64,000 nt of DNA from Rhodospirillales bacterium (GTDB lineage: Bacteria > Pseudomonadota > Alphaproteobacteria > JAJFIK01): NCBI GenBank assembly GCA_021775005.1, contig JAJFIK010000087.1, positions 19,126 to 83,125 on the forward strand. Direction: 5' to 3'. The notes under the pieces are model-generated. The model was not told the origin of the DNA. It saw only the letters and a list, made by a program, of their open reading frames with translations, and did not search any database. Positions 19,970-29,185 of the stretch are shown here, in pieces. A program made the position numbers and the translations under genes. How positions within the stretch are numbered: the first letter of the stretch is position 1; the number at the start of each line of letters is the position of its first letter.

Positions 19970-20999
19970 TTAGTTCCCCTACATCCCCTGTCTTGGCCGG
20001 TGCCTCTGCAATGGTCTGCGCCCCTGTATTGGCCTGCGCCTCCGTATTGGCCTGCGCTTCAACCGGCAACACCCGCACGCGTTTGACGCGCCGCGGGTCA
20101 GCATCGACCACATGCAGCTCAACTCCGCCAGGGTGGCGTACCACCTCTCCGCGCTGCGGCACACGCCCCAGCAATGAAAACACCAGTCCCCCCAGTGTGT
20201 CCACGTCCTCTTCCCAATCATCTGGCGTCAGGTCGAGGCCCGTTGCCTCTTCAAATTCCTCGATTTCCATGCGGGCGTCGGCCAAAAAGGCCCCATCAGG
20301 GACCTTAATAAGCCGTGGCGAGGTGTCCACGTCATGTTCGTCTTCAATGTCACCAACGATTTCCTCGACCAAATCTTCGATGGTCAAGAGCCCGTCGGTG
20401 CCGCCATACTCATCAATCACAAGCGCCATATGGATGCGCGTGGTCCGCATGCGCACCAATAAGTCTGCCAGCGGCATCGACGGCGGCACGCAAATAACCT
20501 CCCGCTTGAGACGGGCCAAGCTAATGGACTCCGCAGGGTCGTGTCGGCCGGCGAGGGCTGCCATGATATCTTTGATATGAACCATGCCCACAGGATCATC
20601 GAGTGTGCCGCGGAACACGGGCAACCGCGAGTGGGCCGCATCGCGAAACACTTTCATGGCTTCATCAAATTCCGTGTCAACCTCAAGGGCGATGATGTCC
20701 GCGCGCGGCACCATGACATCGTCCACGCGCAAGTGGCCAAAATCCACAAGCTTCTTGAGAATCTCTCGTTGGGTATCTGAAAATGCTGCCGTCGTGCCTT
20801 CGTGATCGCCGATGACCTCTTCAAAGCCTTTTTGCAGCGATGCCTGCACTTCTTCTTGCGGCGGCACGGCCTCCGCACCGAATAGGCGCCGCACCGTACC
20901 CCAAAGACCTTTGGCGTTTCCGTTTCCGTTTCCGTTCCCGTTCCCGTTTTGGCCACTATGTCCATTACCATTATAGGCCATGGGCGGCTTCCGAGACAT
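19929..20999 (-). CDS. CBS-domain, CorC/HlyC-like transporter-associated protein
   Basis: A soluble CorC-type protein: two CBS domains (about 90-215, with VMVPRADIIAL, HSRLPVFRG, HIKDIM and ALVIDEYGGTDGLLTIEDLVEEIVGDI) followed by the small transporter-associated domain. It is implicated in magnesium/cobalt homeostasis and, in this neighbourhood, placed with ybeY and lnt. ATG 20999 has AAGGA upstream and overlaps the ybeY 3' end. Low-complexity segments flank the core: an N-terminal Asn-Gly run encoded by hexamer repeats, and a C-terminal repeat built on EAQANT. Gene names corC or tlyC are used for relatives. Confidence 0.92.
   Translation of the reverse strand: MSRKPPMAYNGNGHSGQNGNGNGNGNGNAKGLWGTVRRLFGAEAVPPQEEVQASLQKGFEEVIGDHEGTTAAFSDTQREILKKLVDFGHLRVDDVMVPRADIIALEVDTEFDEAMKVFRDAAHSRLPVFRGTLDDPVGMVHIKDIMAALAGRHDPAESISLARLKREVICVPPSMPLADLLVRMRTTRIHMALVIDEYGGTDGLLTIEDLVEEIVGDIEDEHDVDTSPRLIKVPDGAFLADARMEIEEFEEATGLDLTPDDWEEDVDTLGGLVFSLLGRVPQRGEVVRHPGGVELHVVDADPRRVKRVRVLPVEAQANTEAQANTGAQTIAEAPAKTGDVGELSDGTGQRQSSKSD
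20916..20951 (-). repeat. Hexanucleotide repeat encoding Asn-Gly units
   Basis: Six tandem hexamers (plus strand GTTTCC three times, GTTCCC twice, then GTTTTG) inside the 5' part of the CorC-like gene encode an Asn-Gly run. Slippage by one unit would change protein length by two residues without shifting the frame. Confidence 0.85.
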
Positions 21000-21471
21000 T
21001 TTGATCCTTATACGGATCATCAATTTCAAGGCGGCTAAGAATATCGCGCTCTAGCGCTTCCATACGAGATGCATCCTCAGGTGATTGGTGGTCATATCCC
21101 AGCAAGTGTAATACGCCATGGGCAACAAGATGACTGCAGTGGTCGGAAAATGATTTGCCTTGCAGCCGCGCTTCAGCCCGCACGGTTTCGTACGCCAATA
21201 TCACGTCACCGAGCTGATCTTCGCCTGACGCGTTCGGCATCTCTGGCGCTGGAAAGGACAGCACGTTTGTTGCTTTGTCTTGATCGCGATAGTGCGCATT
21301 TAAAATTTGCGCTTCTTTGTTATTTGAAAAGCGAATGGCAATCGCGCCGCTAAGCACTTCAGACCCCAGGTGTTCCTCAATAGCGCCGATAACACGGCGC
21401 GTTATACTTTCTGGGTCGTCTGGTTCAGATTGCCAGGCGGCATCTGCCACCTGTACCTCGATGTTAGGCAT
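20971..21471 (-). CDS. ybeY: rRNA maturation factor/endoribonuclease YbeY
   Basis: YbeY is a metal-dependent ribonuclease needed for 16S rRNA 3' maturation and ribosome quality control. From ATG 21471 the protein is 166 aa. The zinc motif is HGVLHLLGYDH, with His118, His122 and His128. Other blocks are NKEAQILNAHYRDQDKATNVLSFP and LGDVILAYE. The start overlaps the phoH stop by 8 bases, and the end overlaps the CorC-like gene, so phoH-ybeY-corC-lnt form one coupled unit. Confidence 0.96.
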   Translation of the reverse strand: MPNIEVQVADAAWQSEPDDPESITRRVIGAIEEHLGSEVLSGAIAIRFSNNKEAQILNAHYRDQDKATNVLSFPAPEMPNASGEDQLGDVILAYETVRAEARLQGKSFSDHCSHLVAHGVLHLLGYDHQSPEDASRMEALERDILSRLEIDDPYKDQNVSEAAHGL

Positions 21472-22444
21472 TATTCTCCACCTTAGGCATGCCGCTCTCC
21501 ACTTTGTCATAGGCACGCACAATACGAGTGACCAAAGGATGCCGCACAACATCCACATCTGTAAACCGGCTTATCGCCACGCCCTTAACGCCGGTCAGGA
21601 TACGCTCAGCCTCAACAACACCAGATCGAACCCCGTTGGGAAGGTCAACTTGGCTTGGGTCACCGGTCACAACCATGCGGGAATTCTCCCCCAGGCGCGT
21701 CAGGAACATCTTCATTTGCGTTGAGGTGGCGTTCTGGGCTTCGTCAAGAATGATGAAGGCGTTGGCAAGGGTGCGCCCGCGCATAAACGCCAAGGGGGCC
21801 ACTTCTATTTCGCCGCTTTCAAGTTTCTTTGCCACCTGCTCAGCAATCATCGTGTCAAATAGCGCGTCGTAGAGCGGGCGCAAATATGGATCAACCTTTT
21901 CGCGCAAATCGCCCGGCAGAAATCCAAGGCGCTCCCCTGCTTCAACGGCAGGGCGCGATAGAATGATCCGGTCCACTTTGCCTTCGAGCATCATTTGAAC
22001 GGCCATGGCCGCGGCAACATAGGTCTTGCCTGTCCCCGCAGGGCCGAGCCCGAACACAAGTTCGTTGCTGCGGATAGCATGAATGTATTCTGCCTGACGC
22101 GGCGTGCGCGGGGTGATGATGCGCTTTTGGGTTTGGATCCGAAGATCCTTATCCATGTCATGTTCGCCCAAAGAGAGACCGCCCAAAGCAAGCCGCAAGG
22201 CACCATCCACATCCCCCGGCGCTACCGCCTGCCCGGCAACTAGCCGATCATGGAGCGCGGTAAGAACCAATGTCGCTACATCAATGGCATCATCTTCGCC
22301 ATCAACAGTGATGGTCGTGCCACGCGGGGAACAATGAACATCAAGCGCTTGTTCGATCTGCGCCAGATGCCGATCATGCTCGCCATAAAGCTCCGCAAGG
22401 TGCTGGCTGTTCTCAAACGTAAGGGCGCGCTTTAGTCTGGTCAT
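21464..22444 (-). CDS. phoH: PhoH-like ATPase
   Basis: A 326-aa P-loop NTPase of the PhoH family: Walker A in [17 protein letters not shown], PhoH-specific [37 protein letters not shown], Walker B in [11 protein letters not shown], and [12 protein letters not shown]. Proposed roles lie in RNA metabolism together with YbeY. The ATG overlaps the miaB TGA (ATGA), and the stop overlaps ybeY. Confidence 0.95.
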   Translation of the reverse strand: MTRLKRALTFENSQHLAELYGEHDRHLAQIEQALDVHCSPRGTTITVDGEDDAIDVATLVLTALHDRLVAGQAVAPGDVDGALRLALGGLSLGEHDMDKDLRIQTQKRIITPRTPRQAEYIHAIRSNELVFGLGPAGTGKTYVAAAMAVQMMLEGKVDRIILSRPAVEAGERLGFLPGDLREKVDPYLRPLYDALFDTMIAEQVAKKLESGEIEVAPLAFMRGRTLANAFIILDEAQNATSTQMKMFLTRLGENSRMVVTGDPSQVDLPNGVRSGVVEAERILTGVKGVAISRFTDVDVVRHPLVTRIVRAYDKVESGMPKVENNA

Positions 22445-23805
22445 GCGACCTCACGATCAGCGGCGCGCAGCAATTCACCGCCAAGGGAATTGGCCTGCAC
22501 CGCTTTGATTTTCACGCGGGCGATCTGCCCCAGCAGTGCCGTTGGCGCATCCACGTGGACAGGCTGCAAATAAGGACTGCGCCCGGTGAGTTGGCCCTTA
22601 TGCCGCCCCGGCTTTTCAAACAGGACATCAAGCTCGCGGTCCACCATGGCCCCATGAAAAGCGGCGGCTTGCGCATTCAATAGCGCTTGCAGGCGAGCCA
22701 GCCGATCAGACTTTACCTCATCGGGAATCTGATTTTCCATATCCGCGCCGGGGGTTCCGGGGCGCGGCGAGTACTTAAACGAATAGGCTTGCGCGTAATT
22801 GATGTCTTTGATGAGCGTCATGGTCGCATCAAAATCTGCATCGGTTTCACCAGGAAACCCGACAATGAAGTCTGATGAAAGCGCCAGGTCATTCCGTGCC
22901 GCGCGAATCCGCGCCACCAAGGCGCGGTACTCATCACCCGTGTGCTGACGGTTCATGGCTTTAAGAATTTTGTCCGACCCCGATTGCACCGGCAGGTGCA
23001 AATACGGCATCAATTTCTCAACCCGCCCATGAGCTTCGATCAGCTCATCATCCATGTCGCGCGGGTGCGACGTGGTGTAGCGAATGCGCTCAAGGCCAGT
23101 GATATCTGCAAGCTGCCCGATGAGACGACCAAGACCACAAGGTTTGCCGCCTGCGTCATCACCGTGGAAGGCGTTGACGTTTTGCCCCAGTAGGGTGATT
23201 TCCCGCACGCCGCTTTCAACCAGCCCTCGCGCTTCGGTCATGATTTGCGCCACGGGACGTGAAAACTCAGCCCCGCGCGTGTACGGCACAACGCAGAAGG
23301 TACAGAACTTGTCGCAGCCTTCCTGAACCGTAAGAAAAGCAGTAGGCGCACCGTTCGCATTGGCTTTGGGCAGCGCGTCAAATTTATCTTCCACGGGAAA
23401 ATCTGTGTCGAGCACTGGGCCGCCATCGCGCCCAAGCTTTGCGAGCATTTCCGGCAAGCGGTGATAATTTTGTGGACCAAACACCATGTCCACCACCGGC
23501 GCGCGGCGGGCAATTTCTTCGCCCTCAGCTTGCGCGACGCAGCCGGCAACGGCGACGATGACATCGCCGTCTCTTGCCGCTTTCAATTTCCGCAAGCGGC
23601 CCAATTCCGAATAGACTTTTTCGGCCGCTTTTTCGCGAATATGGCAGGTGTTGAGAATCACCATATCCGCGCCCTCAGGCTCTGCGACTTGGGTATAGCC
23701 AAGGGGCGCCATGACATCAGCCATGCGGCTTGAATCATAAGCGTTCATTTGGCACCCGTAGGTCTTGATATAAAGCGTCTTGGCCAAACTAGCCGTGTCC
23801 TTCAT
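22441..23805 (-). CDS. miaB: tRNA-2-methylthio-N6-dimethylallyladenosine synthase MiaB
   Basis: MiaB is a radical-SAM methylthiotransferase that adds the 2-methylthio group to i6A37 of tRNAs. The N-terminal UPF0004 domain has [10 protein letters not shown] and [10 protein letters not shown]; the radical-SAM CxxxCxxC is in [17 protein letters not shown]; a TRAM domain ends the protein. ATG 23805 gives 454 aa, the usual length; an open frame 17 codons further upstream looks noncoding. It is coupled to phoH by a 4-base overlap. Confidence 0.96.
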   Translation of the reverse strand: MKDTASLAKTLYIKTYGCQMNAYDSSRMADVMAPLGYTQVAEPEGADMVILNTCHIREKAAEKVYSELGRLRKLKAARDGDVIVAVAGCVAQAEGEEIARRAPVVDMVFGPQNYHRLPEMLAKLGRDGGPVLDTDFPVEDKFDALPKANANGAPTAFLTVQEGCDKFCTFCVVPYTRGAEFSRPVAQIMTEARGLVESGVREITLLGQNVNAFHGDDAGGKPCGLGRLIGQLADITGLERIRYTTSHPRDMDDELIEAHGRVEKLMPYLHLPVQSGSDKILKAMNRQHTGDEYRALVARIRAARNDLALSSDFIVGFPGETDADFDATMTLIKDINYAQAYSFKYSPRPGTPGADMENQIPDEVKSDRLARLQALLNAQAAAFHGAMVDRELDVLFEKPGRHKGQLTGRSPYLQPVHVDAPTALLGQIARVKIKAVQANSLGGELLRAADREVA

Positions 23806-23889
23806 CACAGAGGCAGAGAGGCCGCGGGTTATGGGCCAAATGGGCGCACGGGGCAAGGGAAATGGCGTGCAGCAGCAATGGGCTAGCCC

Positions 23890-24762
23890 TCATTCCGCCG
23901 CCAGTGCCGGTTCTGGGGCGGGCCGCGCGAAGGCTGCTTTGTCCAACGGCTCAGGCTCACCCTTGCGCGCGAGCAGGTCATGCTCATGAGAGCGGCTGAT
24001 CAACGCCTCGCACCAACTGGCCAAGTGCTTGCGCGATTCAAACTCACTGCGCCGCACCGGGGCGTGAAACCGCAGCACCACTTCTAGGGGGCCGAGAGTA
24101 TAGCCAAGGTACTTGTGGGAGAGAAACGGCATGTCCCCATACCAGCCAAAATAAGGCCGCAATGACCGCCCCAAAGGCACGCCGGAGACGCTGCGATAGA
24201 CCACAGATACCGGCTGCACCCAAAAATCGCCTTCGGTCCCGAGCGCTTCCACCGCTCCAAAAAGCGCACTTTTGAACGGCAGGATGCGCAGGGCGTCGGA
24301 CGAGGTGCCTTCGGGGAACAAAACCACATTGTCGCCGCCCGCTAGGCGTTCACTGATGAGGCGACTTTCCCGCCCGGTGCCAATGCGCCTTGTCCGATTG
24401 ACAAAGACGCAGCCCGACGCCCGCGCCATCCAACCAAACAACGGCCAATTTGCCACCTCTGACTTTGCAATGAAGCAGCAGGGCACCTCGCCCCCAAGGA
24501 TCGTCGCATCCAGATAGGAGGTGTGATTGGCAATGATCAGCGTGCCACTGTTTTCCGCATTGCCCGCCAGCGGCGTGCCTTTGCGCACAACTTTCATGCC
24601 GGAGACAAAACGGTGGATGCGAAAAAAGAGCATGGGTAGTTTTTTGGTGCCCGGCTTCCACACGGCCCAAAAAAGCAACTGAATCGGCAAGCACAGGATC
24701 GCTGCAATAAGAAACCCCGCCATCGCAATCCAGGCCCGGATATGACCACCCAAATAGCTCAC
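23890..24762 (-). CDS. 1-acyl-sn-glycerol-3-phosphate acyltransferase (PlsC/OlsA family)
   Basis: A 290-aa membrane-associated acyltransferase with an N-terminal hydrophobic helix (AWIAMAGFLIAAILCLPIQLLF, split about 10-32), the catalytic NHTSYLD (HX4D) block and the FPEGTSSDALRILPFK substrate-binding block. Family members acylate lysophosphatidic acid or, as OlsA, lyso-ornithine lipid. Because this genome also has an olsB-like gene at 46096, either substrate is possible. The neighbours miaB and fur are the conserved context of plsC in these bacteria. Confidence 0.88.
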   Translation of the reverse strand: MSYLGGHIRAWIAMAGFLIAAILCLPIQLLFWAVWKPGTKKLPMLFFRIHRFVSGMKVVRKGTPLAGNAENSGTLIIANHTSYLDATILGGEVPCCFIAKSEVANWPLFGWMARASGCVFVNRTRRIGTGRESRLISERLAGGDNVVLFPEGTSSDALRILPFKSALFGAVEALGTEGDFWVQPVSVVYRSVSGVPLGRSLRPYFGWYGDMPFLSHKYLGYTLGPLEVVLRFHAPVRRSEFESRKHLASWCEALISRSHEHDLLARKGEPEPLDKAAFARPAPEPALAAE

Positions 24763-24827
24763 TGCTGCACCTCACTCAAATTCAAGGGCGCAGTATAGCA
24801 CATGCCAAAAGTCGTGCGGTTCTGCGA

Positions 24828-25244
24828 TTATTTCGTGTCCTTGAGGGGAATACCGTAAAGCTCGAGCCGATGATCGACGAGCTTGTAGCCAAGGTCCTTG
24901 GCGATGAATTCCTGAAGCTTCTCAATATCTTCATTGCGAAATTCAATCACTTTGCCGGTGCGCATATCAATCAAGTGATCATGATGCTCGTCGGGCACCT
25001 CTTCATAGCGCGCGCGGCCATCGCGAAAATCATGGCGCTCCAAAATACCCGCTTCCTCGAACAAACGCACCGTGCGATAGACCGTGGCGATAGAGATCTT
25101 GTCATCAATGGTACTGGCGCGGCGATAGACCTCTTCTACATCGGGATGATCTTTCGCAGTGGACAGCACGCGCGCAATAATGCGCCGTTGTTCCGTCATA
25201 CGCATCCCGGCGTCTTGGCAGCGGTCTTCGATGGTTGTGGGCAT
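24828..25244 (-). CDS. fur: Fur-family metal-dependent repressor (Fur or Mur)
   Basis: A 138-aa winged-helix regulator with MRMTEQRRIIARVLS, the recognition helix ISIATVYRTVRLFEEAGI and the metal-site segment EHHDHLIDMRTGKVIEF. ATG 25244 (AGGA 8 bases upstream) is chosen over a TTG one codon earlier. In many Alphaproteobacteria the orthologue responds to manganese (Mur) rather than iron, with Irr handling iron; irr is also present at the left edge. I cannot decide the metal from sequence. It neighbours rimI/tsaB and plsC, as in relatives. Confidence 0.9.
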   Translation of the reverse strand: MPTTIEDRCQDAGMRMTEQRRIIARVLSTAKDHPDVEEVYRRASTIDDKISIATVYRTVRLFEEAGILERHDFRDGRARYEEVPDEHHDHLIDMRTGKVIEFRNEDIEKLQEFIAKDLGYKLVDHRLELYGIPLKDTK

Positions 25245-25280
25245 CAAGGCAATCCTATTGTGCGCGGGTCCAGCGCGAGT

Positions 25281-25727
25281 TTAGCTGAGAACGAGACGCA
25301 GGAGCAATGCATCAATGGCCCCATTCCCCCGAGGGTAATAGTTCGTCCGCCGCCCGACAGTGACGCATCCTTGCGCTTTATAGAGCGCCAAAGCGGCATC
25401 ATTGTCGGCAGCGACCTCCAAAAGCAGCTCTTTTGTGCCTGCGGTTTTGAGCTGCGCCACCAAAGCCTCAAAGAGCGCCCGGCCCAGACCCCGCCGCCGC
25501 GCCGCGGATGCTGTGGCGATCATCAGTATTTCAGCTTCAAGGCCGCTTGATCGCACCAAGACGTAAGCTGCGGGTTGGCCAGCTTCTGCGGCCACCAGTG
25601 CCGATGTTGTTGGTTTTGCCAATAGACCGTCAAAGACTACGGCCGCCCAGGGCTCCGCGCGCGCGCTGGCATCGATGGTCGCAAGCACGGCCGCTTCGTT
25701 TGGCTCAATAAGGCGAATGTCCGTCAT
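25281..25727 (-). CDS. rimI: [Ribosomal protein S18]-alanine N-acetyltransferase RimI
   Basis: A GNAT-fold acetyltransferase of 148 aa. The acetyl-CoA pyrophosphate loop is ARRRGLGRALFEAL; LLEVAADNDAALALYKAQGC is the following alpha4-beta7 region typical of RimI. It would acetylate the N-terminal Ala of S18. Its start overlaps the tsaB stop by 4 bases, the standard tsaB-rimI pairing. Confidence 0.92.
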   Translation of the reverse strand: MTDIRLIEPNEAAVLATIDASARAEPWAAVVFDGLLAKPTTSALVAAEAGQPAAYVLVRSSGLEAEILMIATASAARRRGLGRALFEALVAQLKTAGTKELLLEVAADNDAALALYKAQGCVTVGRRTNYYPRGNGAIDALLLRLVLS

Positions 25728-26395
25728 GTGAATTTCAACGACGTTGGCGGCGGCAGGTCCGCATCGGGGGGCCGCAAGTAAAGCGGGCTTGGCGGTGAAG
25801 AAGGGGCGTCTCGCATTACCGCCAATTGGGCAACAAAGCGCGCCTCAGGAACCGGCGATGCCTCGCTCAGAACACCCTTGCCCGCCAACGCGGATTGCAA
25901 CAATTCCGCACCCGTACCGCCGATGGTCAGATCATCGCGGCCAAGCCCGTTGATACGCTGGGCTGCCGCTTTGATGGTGAGCGCTTCAGGTGCGGTGAGC
26001 GGCGCAAGCGCGTCGCCTGCGAAGGCCTGCAGATAAAGCTCGCCGCGCTTGGCATCAAACACCGCCACACGCACCCCTTCACCGGACATGGCGGCAGCAA
26101 GAGCCTCAAAAGTTGTCACGCCGATAACCGGAATGCGCAGGCCAATGGCTAAGCCCCGCGCCGCAGAGAGGGCAATGCGGGTGCCGGTGAATGTGCCCGG
26201 GCCGATGGTGCAGGCGATGCGATCCAGATCTGAGTATTTGCGTCCCGCCCCTTCAAGGACCTCGCTTATCTGGCCCATGAGGCGCTCGGCGTGACCCACG
26301 CGCATCAGCTCAAAGCGGTGCGCGGCCAACTTGCCGTCCACCAGCAGAGCTGCCGAGCACGCACTGTGCGCGGTATCAAGACCCAAGATATTCAT
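25724..26395 (-). CDS. tsaB: tRNA t6A37 synthesis protein TsaB
   Basis: TsaB partners TsaD/TsaE in making threonylcarbamoyl-A37 of tRNAs. The 223-aa ASKHA-fold protein has the N-terminal ILGLDTAHSACSAALL and the signature CTIGPGTFTGTRIALSAARGLA. It overlaps rimI by 4 bases (ATGA), so the two are translationally coupled. Confidence 0.95.
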   Translation of the reverse strand: MNILGLDTAHSACSAALLVDGKLAAHRFELMRVGHAERLMGQISEVLEGAGRKYSDLDRIACTIGPGTFTGTRIALSAARGLAIGLRIPVIGVTTFEALAAAMSGEGVRVAVFDAKRGELYLQAFAGDALAPLTAPEALTIKAAAQRINGLGRDDLTIGGTGAELLQSALAGKGVLSEASPVPEARFVAQLAVMRDAPSSPPSPLYLRPPDADLPPPTSLKFT

Positions 26396-26404
26396 GGGCG
26401 CTTT

Positions 26405-26998
26405 CTAGAGGACTTGGCACGCCTCGCCAAATGAAAGCCGCGGGCTGCGCGGGAATAGTTGCTCTTGTTCGCCATAACCGATGGAGCAGATGAAATTTGA
26501 GCGCCACGAGGTATCGGCGAAAAACTCCTTATCAACGCCGGCATTGTCGAACCCTGACATGGGGCCGCAATCGAGCCCCAGCGCCCGCGCCGCGATGATG
26601 AAATAGGCCCCTTGAAGGGAGCTATTGCGAAACGCGGTGGTTTGGATCAGCTCCTCATTTCCCGCAAACCAGTTCCGGGCACCAGGATTATGGGGGAAAA
26701 GCTCGGGGATCTTCTCATAGAACTCAAGATCATAGGCAATGATCACGCACGCCGGGGCGCTCAGCACCTTGTCGACATTTGTCGGGATCAGATGGGGCTT
26801 TAGCCGCGCCTTGGCGTCATCGGACTGCACGAATATAAACCGCGCGGGCGAACAATTGGCCGAGGTGGGACCCCACTTTGTGAGCTCATACACCGCCTGG
26901 ACCAGGGTCTCGCTAACAGGCTCGTCACGCCAAAAGCTGTGGGAGCGTGCCTCGCGAAAGATTTGGTCGAGGCCCGCGTCATTGACGGTATCGCTCAT
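26405..26998 (-). CDS. Nitroreductase-family protein (RutE/HadB-like malonic semialdehyde reductase)
   Basis: A 197-aa FMN-dependent nitroreductase-fold protein. ARSHSFWRDEPVSETLVQAVYELTKWGPTSANCSPARF, read in pieces, is the N-terminal FMN-binding block with the RutE/HadB-type W-[G/A]-P-T-S-x-N; LGLDCGPMSGFDN is the C-terminal block. Family members reduce malonic semialdehyde or related substrates with NAD(P)H, but this locus has no pyrimidine-degradation genes, so the substrate is open. It lies between tsaB and the Nfu-type gene. Confidence 0.88.
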   Translation of the reverse strand: MSDTVNDAGLDQIFREARSHSFWRDEPVSETLVQAVYELTKWGPTSANCSPARFIFVQSDDAKARLKPHLIPTNVDKVLSAPACVIIAYDLEFYEKIPELFPHNPGARNWFAGNEELIQTTAFRNSSLQGAYFIIAARALGLDCGPMSGFDNAGVDKEFFADTSWRSNFICSIGYGEQEQLFPRSPRLSFGEACQVL

Positions 26999-27015
26999 TT
27001 ATGGGCCTCCGATAA

Positions 27016-27573
27016 TTATTGAACGGCTTCGACAAGCTCTACTTCAGGAACGTAGTGCCGCAACATGTTCTCAATGCCGTTTTTCAAGGTAATCGCAGAA
27101 GAGGGGCAGCCTGCGCAGGCCCCGCGCATGTGCAAGTAGACGACACCTTCTTTGAAACCATGAAATACAATATCGCCGCCATCTTGGGCCACAGCGGGGC
27201 GCACCCGCGTGTCCAAGAGCTCTTTGATCTGCGCCACCACATCACTGTCCTCGCCGGCATAATCCGCGTGCCCTTGGGGCGCGGCAGCTTTTTGCGCCAG
27301 CACCGGTTGCCCGGAGGTGTAGTGCTCCATAATCGCGCCGAGGAGCATGGGCTTTAAGTGCTGCCACTCGCCAGCGGCCTTGGACACGGTGATAAAGTCA
27401 GTACCCAGAAATACGCTGGTGACGCCCTCGACAGAAAAAAGCGCCGAGGCGAGCGGTGAAATCGACGCTGACTCCGCCGTGGGAAAGTCCATTGCGCCCT
27501 CAGGCAACACGTCTTTTCCGGGCAGAAACTTCAATGTTGCCGGATTTGGCGTCGCTTCGGTTTGAATAAACAT
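27016..27573 (-). CDS. Nfu-type iron-sulfur cluster scaffold
   Basis: A 185-aa protein with an N-terminal Nfu domain (MFIQTEATPNPATLKFLPG, FFSVEG-like ALFSVEGVTSVFLG) and a C-terminal NifU-like domain with the cluster-binding CAGCPSS motif (GGDIVFHGFKEGVVYLHMRGACAGCPSS in the genome, split here by function). It carries Fe-S clusters to target proteins. This type is the usual alphaproteobacterial homologue next to the tsaB region. Confidence 0.95.
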   Translation of the reverse strand: MFIQTEATPNPATLKFLPGKDVLPEGAMDFPTAESASISPLASALFSVEGVTSVFLGTDFITVSKAAGEWQHLKPMLLGAIMEHYTSGQPVLAQKAAAPQGHADYAGEDSDVVAQIKELLDTRVRPAVAQDGGDIVFHGFKEGVVYLHMRGACAGCPSSAITLKNGIENMLRHYVPEVELVEAVQ

Positions 27574-27611
27574 GGCCTGTGCCTCTCAAAATCTACGCAT
27601 AGAGGGTATAC

Positions 27612-28886
27612 ATGGCCGATACAGCGCATTCGTCAAGGCAAGGTCGGCCCGTGAGCATCACAGAGCTACATCAAGAAACCACAACATATGAACGGTCTTT
27701 AGAGGCCTGGCTCGCTGATCACGGCGGCCAGCCGTTCGATCCGTTGAGATTCATGACCGAATTCCTCGAGCGCGTCATGGCCGAGGGCATCCCCCTCTTT
27801 CGCATGTCCATGAACCTGCGCGACAATCACCCGCAGATCGCCGCTCGCGGTTTTACCTGGGTGCGGGGGGAAGAGGTCCAGATTGTCGCCTTCGACTTCG
27901 CGGACCGCGGCAGCGAAGCATATATGGATAGCCCGATTAAGTTGATCCACGACGGGGTCGCAGGGATCCGCCGCAACCTTGAAAGTGACCCGGCGAAATT
28001 CGACTTTCCCGTGCTCCATGATCTGAAGGAAGCGGGCGCGACGGACTATGTGGGTATGGCAATGCCGTTTGCAGATGGCTCACGCCACTACATCTCATGG
28101 GCCACCGATCGCCCCGGTGGATTTACCAAAGAGCATTTGTCACGCCTTGATGCCTTGGTGCCGTTCTTTAACCTGCGCGTCGAATTGGAACACGCGCGGC
28201 TGACCACGCGCCAGTTGATGAATACGTATCTCGGCGAACAAGCGGCCTCACGCGTCCTTGCCGGGGCCATTCGCCGCGGCGAAGGCGAAGGCATCAATGC
28301 TATCGTTTTATTTTGCGATTTGCGCGGCTTTACGCGCCTGGTTGAACTGAACGAACCTGGCGAGGTTGTCGATGCGTTGAGCCATTATTATGAAGCTGTG
28401 GCCGAACCCGTCGCGGCCTTTGGCGGCGACATTGTAAAAATGATGGGCGACGGTATTTTAGCGATCTTCCCGCTGGACCCCGATGCGCCGCAAAAACGTG
28501 TGGATCGTACCGCGTGTGGTGCGGTGGCGGCGGTTAAGCGCGCCATCGCCAATCTAAAATCCATTCGCAGTGATGAATTACCCGGAAGCATTGAAGAGTT
28601 GCGCGCGGGCTTTGCCCTCCACGTGGGCGAAGTTACTTTTGGCAATATTGGTAGTTTGGACCGGCTTGATTTCACCGTCATTGGCCCTGCGGTAAATGAA
28701 GCTGTTCGGGCGGAGCTTCTGACCAAAAAACTGGAATTGCCGCTGGTGACAACCGATGCTTTTGCCGGGCTCGATTGCACCGTGACACTGCGATCATTGG
28801 GCTTCCACGTTTTGCGCGGGGTGCCGCGCCCGGTGGAGATTTTTACCCTTGATGAAATTCCCGCCGCCGGGGCGCCAAAGGCTTAG
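27612..28886 (+). CDS. Class III adenylate/guanylate cyclase
   Basis: A 424-aa protein with an uncharacterised N-terminal sensory part (1-220) and a C-terminal class III cyclase domain. Metal-binding aspartates are Asp236 (IVLFCDLRGFTRL) and Asp280 (VKMMGDGILAIFP). GEVTFGNIGSLDRLDFTVIGPAVNEAVR supplies the later catalytic block. The N-terminal part resembles the partner-less sensor seen in many alphaproteobacterial cyclases, without a transmembrane helix. It would make cAMP, or possibly cGMP. AGAGGG precedes the ATG. It is divergent from the Nfu-type gene and convergent, with 4-base overlap, with the small membrane protein gene. Confidence 0.92.
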   Translation: MADTAHSSRQGRPVSITELHQETTTYERSLEAWLADHGGQPFDPLRFMTEFLERVMAEGIPLFRMSMNLRDNHPQIAARGFTWVRGEEVQIVAFDFADRGSEAYMDSPIKLIHDGVAGIRRNLESDPAKFDFPVLHDLKEAGATDYVGMAMPFADGSRHYISWATDRPGGFTKEHLSRLDALVPFFNLRVELEHARLTTRQLMNTYLGEQAASRVLAGAIRRGEGEGINAIVLFCDLRGFTRLVELNEPGEVVDALSHYYEAVAEPVAAFGGDIVKMMGDGILAIFPLDPDAPQKRVDRTACGAVAAVKRAIANLKSIRSDELPGSIEELRAGFALHVGEVTFGNIGSLDRLDFTVIGPAVNEAVRAELLTKKLELPLVTTDAFAGLDCTVTLRSLGFHVLRGVPRPVEIFTLDEIPAAGAPKA

Positions 28887-29182
28887 GCATCGCCCTGGTC
28901 GTCATCATCCCAAATCAAAGACCCGCGGCGGGGACGCAACTTCCAGACAAAGAAAATCCCTGACGCCACCAACGCTGTGAATGTGAGCGAGGCAATGACG
29001 CTTAAGACATGCGCCGGATCATTCAGCGCCAAGCGCGCGCCCCCGGGAAACAAAAACCGGATCTGAAATCCGGTGATAAAATTGATCAGCTCCGTGGAAA
29101 TCTGCATGAACGCGGCAAACGCGAATACCAGAGTAAACCCAAACACGAGCGAACCAATAATACGGGTGGAAAGAGAGCTCAT
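28883..29182 (-). CDS. Small two-helix membrane protein, unknown function
   Basis: A 99-aa protein with two hydrophobic segments (about 8-30 and 58-80: FVFGFTLVFAFAAFM-like and VLSVIASLTFTALVASGIFFVW), then a basic patch KLRPRRG and an acidic tail DDDDQGDA. I do not recognise the family. It sits 3 bases downstream of the universal stress protein gene, so the two are probably one transcript. Confidence 0.7.
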   Translation of the reverse strand: MSSLSTRIIGSLVFGFTLVFAFAAFMQISTELINFITGFQIRFLFPGGARLALNDPAHVLSVIASLTFTALVASGIFFVWKLRPRRGSLIWDDDDQGDA

Positions 29183-29185
29183 GGG

